DNA of 6,561 bases from Clostridiales bacterium (lineage in GTDB: Bacteria; Bacillota; Clostridia; Lachnospirales; Anaerotignaceae). The notes beneath the pieces were generated by a model. It was not told the origin of the DNA. It saw only the letters and a list, made by a program, of their open reading frames with translations, and did no database searches. The position numbers and the translations under genes are program-made. Of this stretch, positions 4,892 to 6,561 are shown piece after piece (the first letter of the stretch is position 1; the number at the start of each line of letters is the position of its first letter). Location: contig JAHZAW010000026.1 in NCBI GenBank assembly GCA_019423725.1, positions 1 to 6,561 on the forward strand, in the 5' to 3' direction.

Positions 4892-6445
4892 ATGAGAAAA
4901 GTTAAAGTTTTATCACCGGCTGAGGCCGCAATGCTTATAAAAGATGGAGATACAGTAGCGACCGGCGGATTTGTTGGAAGCGGAAGCCCGGAGGCTCTTT
5001 CCAGCGCCCTTGAAAAACGTTTCCTTGAGACAGGAGAACCCAGAGACCTTACATATATTTACGCAGCAGGACAGGGAAACAGAGACGGCAGAGGTTCAGA
5101 CCATTTTGCCCATGAAGGACTTGTAAAAAGAGTAATTGCCGGACATTGGAACATGGCTCCCAACCTTGGACAGCTGGCAATGGACAACAAGATCGAGGCT
5201 TACAACATACCCCAGGGTGTTTTATGTCATATGTACAGAGACATTGCCGCTCATAGGATAGGAACAGTAACACACGTAGGTCTTCATACATTTGCCGACC
5301 CCAGGATAGAGGGCGGAAAGCTCAACAGCAAAACAACAGAAGATCTTGTTGAAGTGATAAATATATTTGGAGAGGAAAGGCTCATATATAAGACCAGACC
5401 CATAGACGTAGCTCTCATAAGAGCCACATACGCAGATGAAACAGGAAACATATCCATGCACAAAGAAGTATGCCCCTGCGATGCGACAGCGATGGCACAG
5501 GCAGCAAGGAACAGCGGGGGAAAGGTAATCGTGCAGGTAGAGAGAGTAGTCAAGGCCGGAAGCATTGACCCTAAGCTTGTAAAGATACCGGGGATACTTG
5601 TAGACGCCGTTGTAGTATCCACACCGGAGGAGCATCAGCAGTGCTTCAACAAGGACTATGATCCTACTCTTACGGGAGAGGCTTTAGCGCCTGATGGAGC
5701 ATTTGAGCCCCTGCCCCTTACAGCCAAGAAGATCATCGGAAGAAGAGCAGCCATGGAGCTTACAGAAAACACAGTAGTAAACCTTGGAATCGGAGCGCCT
5801 GAATATGTATCAGCCGTAGCCAATGAAGAAGGCATTGGAGATTATATGACACTTACTGTAGAGGCTGGCCCCATTGGAGGAATCCCCATGGGCGGCACAC
5901 AGTTTGGCGGCTCAAGGAATGCAGACTGCTACTTTGACCAGAACGTAATGTTTGACTTCTATGACGGAGGCGGAATCGACCTGGCGTTCTTAGGACTTGC
6001 CCAGGCTGACGAGAGCGGAAATGTAAACGTATCAAAATTCGGACCCAGGATCGCAGGCTGCGGCGGATTCATCGACATCACGCAGAACGCGAAGAAAGTA
6101 TTCTTCTGTGGAACATTCACAGCCGGCGGACTCAAGACGAAGGTAGAGGACGGAAAACTCGTTATAGTAAATGAAGGAAAAGAGCCCAAGTTCTTAAAGC
6201 AGGTTGAGCAGATCACATTCAGCGGAAACTATGCTGCAAGCAAAGGCCAGCCTGTAATGTACATAACAGAGAGAGCCGTATTTGAGCTTAGAAAAGACGG
6301 CGTTTATCTTATAGAAGCTGCTCCTGGCATCGACATTCAGAAACAGATCATCGATGTAATGGGATTTGAGCCCAAGACAGATGGAGCGGTAAAGACAATG
6401 GATTTAAGAATATTTAAAGATGAATTAATGGGACTTAAAAAATAA
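4892..6445 (+). CDS. pct: propionate / acyl-CoA:acetate CoA-transferase
   Basis: A 517-aa fused class I CoA-transferase that moves CoA between acyl-CoA (such as acetyl-CoA) and a short carboxylic acid such as propionate or lactate. The first half begins RKVKVLSPAEAAMLIKDGD and carries the glycine-rich GGFVGSGSPEAL (residues 25-36). The second half starts near residue 280 with NLGIGAPEYVS and holds TVEAGPIGGIP, in which E324 is the expected catalytic glutamate that forms the acyl/CoA thioester intermediate. This equals the numbering of Glu324 in Clostridium propionicum Pct, which supports the start used. ATG 4892 has GGAGGT at 4879-4884 at good spacing; the in-frame TTG at 4886 is too close to it. 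Both halves are present, with length near the 520-residue norm. It lies 28 bp after the epimerase-like gene and 25 bp before the acyl-CoA dehydrogenase. Natural acid preference cannot be read from sequence. Confidence 0.93.
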   Translation: MRKVKVLSPAEAAMLIKDGDTVATGGFVGSGSPEALSSALEKRFLETGEPRDLTYIYAAGQGNRDGRGSDHFAHEGLVKRVIAGHWNMAPNLGQLAMDNKIEAYNIPQGVLCHMYRDIAAHRIGTVTHVGLHTFADPRIEGGKLNSKTTEDLVEVINIFGEERLIYKTRPIDVALIRATYADETGNISMHKEVCPCDATAMAQAARNSGGKVIVQVERVVKAGSIDPKLVKIPGILVDAVVVSTPEEHQQCFNKDYDPTLTGEALAPDGAFEPLPLTAKKIIGRRAAMELTENTVVNLGIGAPEYVSAVANEEGIGDYMTLTVEAGPIGGIPMGGTQFGGSRNADCYFDQNVMFDFYDGGGIDLAFLGLAQADESGNVNVSKFGPRIAGCGGFIDITQNAKKVFFCGTFTAGGLKTKVEDGKLVIVNEGKEPKFLKQVEQITFSGNYAASKGQPVMYITERAVFELRKDGVYLIEAAPGIDIQKQIIDVMGFEPKTDGAVKTMDLRIFKDELMGLKK

Positions 6446-6470
6446 CAAAAATAATAGGGAGGAAAAAGAA

Positions 6471-6561
6471 ATGAATTTTGAATTCAACGAAAACCAGAAT
6501 GATTTAAGAATGATGGTAAGAGAGCTGGCTGAAAAAGAGATCGGCCCCAGAGCAAAAGAGA
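6471..6561 (+). CDS. acyl-CoA dehydrogenase, N-terminal part (cut by window end)
   Basis: Only the first 30 codons are present: MNFEFNENQNDLRMMVRELAEKEIGPRAKE. This is the typical N-terminal helix of FAD-dependent acyl-CoA dehydrogenases (xExQxxLRxMVRxxAEKEIxPxA), which oxidise acyl-CoA at the alpha-beta bond and pass electrons to electron-transfer flavoprotein, or in clostridia may run as enoyl-CoA reductases. The ATG has GGGAGG at 6457-6462 at 8-nt spacing. It is third in the operon after the epimerase-like protein and CoA-transferase. The active-site base and the substrate class lie beyond the window. Confidence 0.88.
   Translation, partial: MNFEFNENQNDLRMMVRELAEKEIGPRAKE

Overview
The window looks like chromosomal DNA of an anaerobic Firmicute, most likely a Clostridia/Lachnospiraceae-type organism. 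The evidence is strong purine-rich ribosome binding sites (GGAGG-type) before nearly every gene, low-to-moderate GC, sigma-A-type promoters, U-tract terminators, and a propionate CoA-transferase-like fermentation operon. The species cannot be fixed from the sequence alone.

Layout. (1) Positions 1-472 hold two identical 197-bp tandem units and a partial third one. Each unit carries a segment resembling the 3' end of a tRNA (closest to tRNA-Ser) and then a strong intrinsic terminator; the rest of the unit is rich in hairpins. No intact tRNA is visible, and the array may continue to the left. (2) Positions 472-752 have no gene apart from one further terminator (524-548). (3) Positions 753-2224 are a small phage-derived cassette on the + strand: a 50-aa protein, a 116-aa protein of phage tail-appendage style, a 64-aa holin-like two-helix membrane protein, and an M15-family peptidase endolysin with a C-terminal SLH-like wall-binding repeat. 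There is no integrase, capsid or portal gene in view, so this is either the end of a prophage or phage-tail particle locus, or a remnant. (4) Positions 2225-2647 have no gene and end in a perfect 32-bp palindromic terminator. (5) Positions 2648-4129 on the - strand encode a 493-aa protein with an N-terminal helix-turn-helix and a large unrecognised remainder. (6) Positions 4130-4434 are a divergent control region with a very good - strand promoter, candidate + strand promoters, a cluster of GTCAA half-sites and a ladder of A-tracts at helical spacing. (7) Positions 4435-6561 on the + strand are an operon: a VOC/methylmalonyl-CoA-epimerase-like protein, a propionate/acyl-CoA:acetate CoA-transferase, and the first 30 codons of an acyl-CoA dehydrogenase.

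How they may work together. Genes 753-2224 would act at the end of a phage cycle, with holin and endolysin opening the wall. The operon from 4435 would activate a short carboxylic acid to its CoA ester and process it with the epimerase-like and dehydrogenase enzymes. The divergent HTH protein, with the half-sites between it and the operon, is a plausible local regulator, but that link is inferred from position only. The array and the phage cassette are strong candidates for accessory DNA next to a core metabolic operon.
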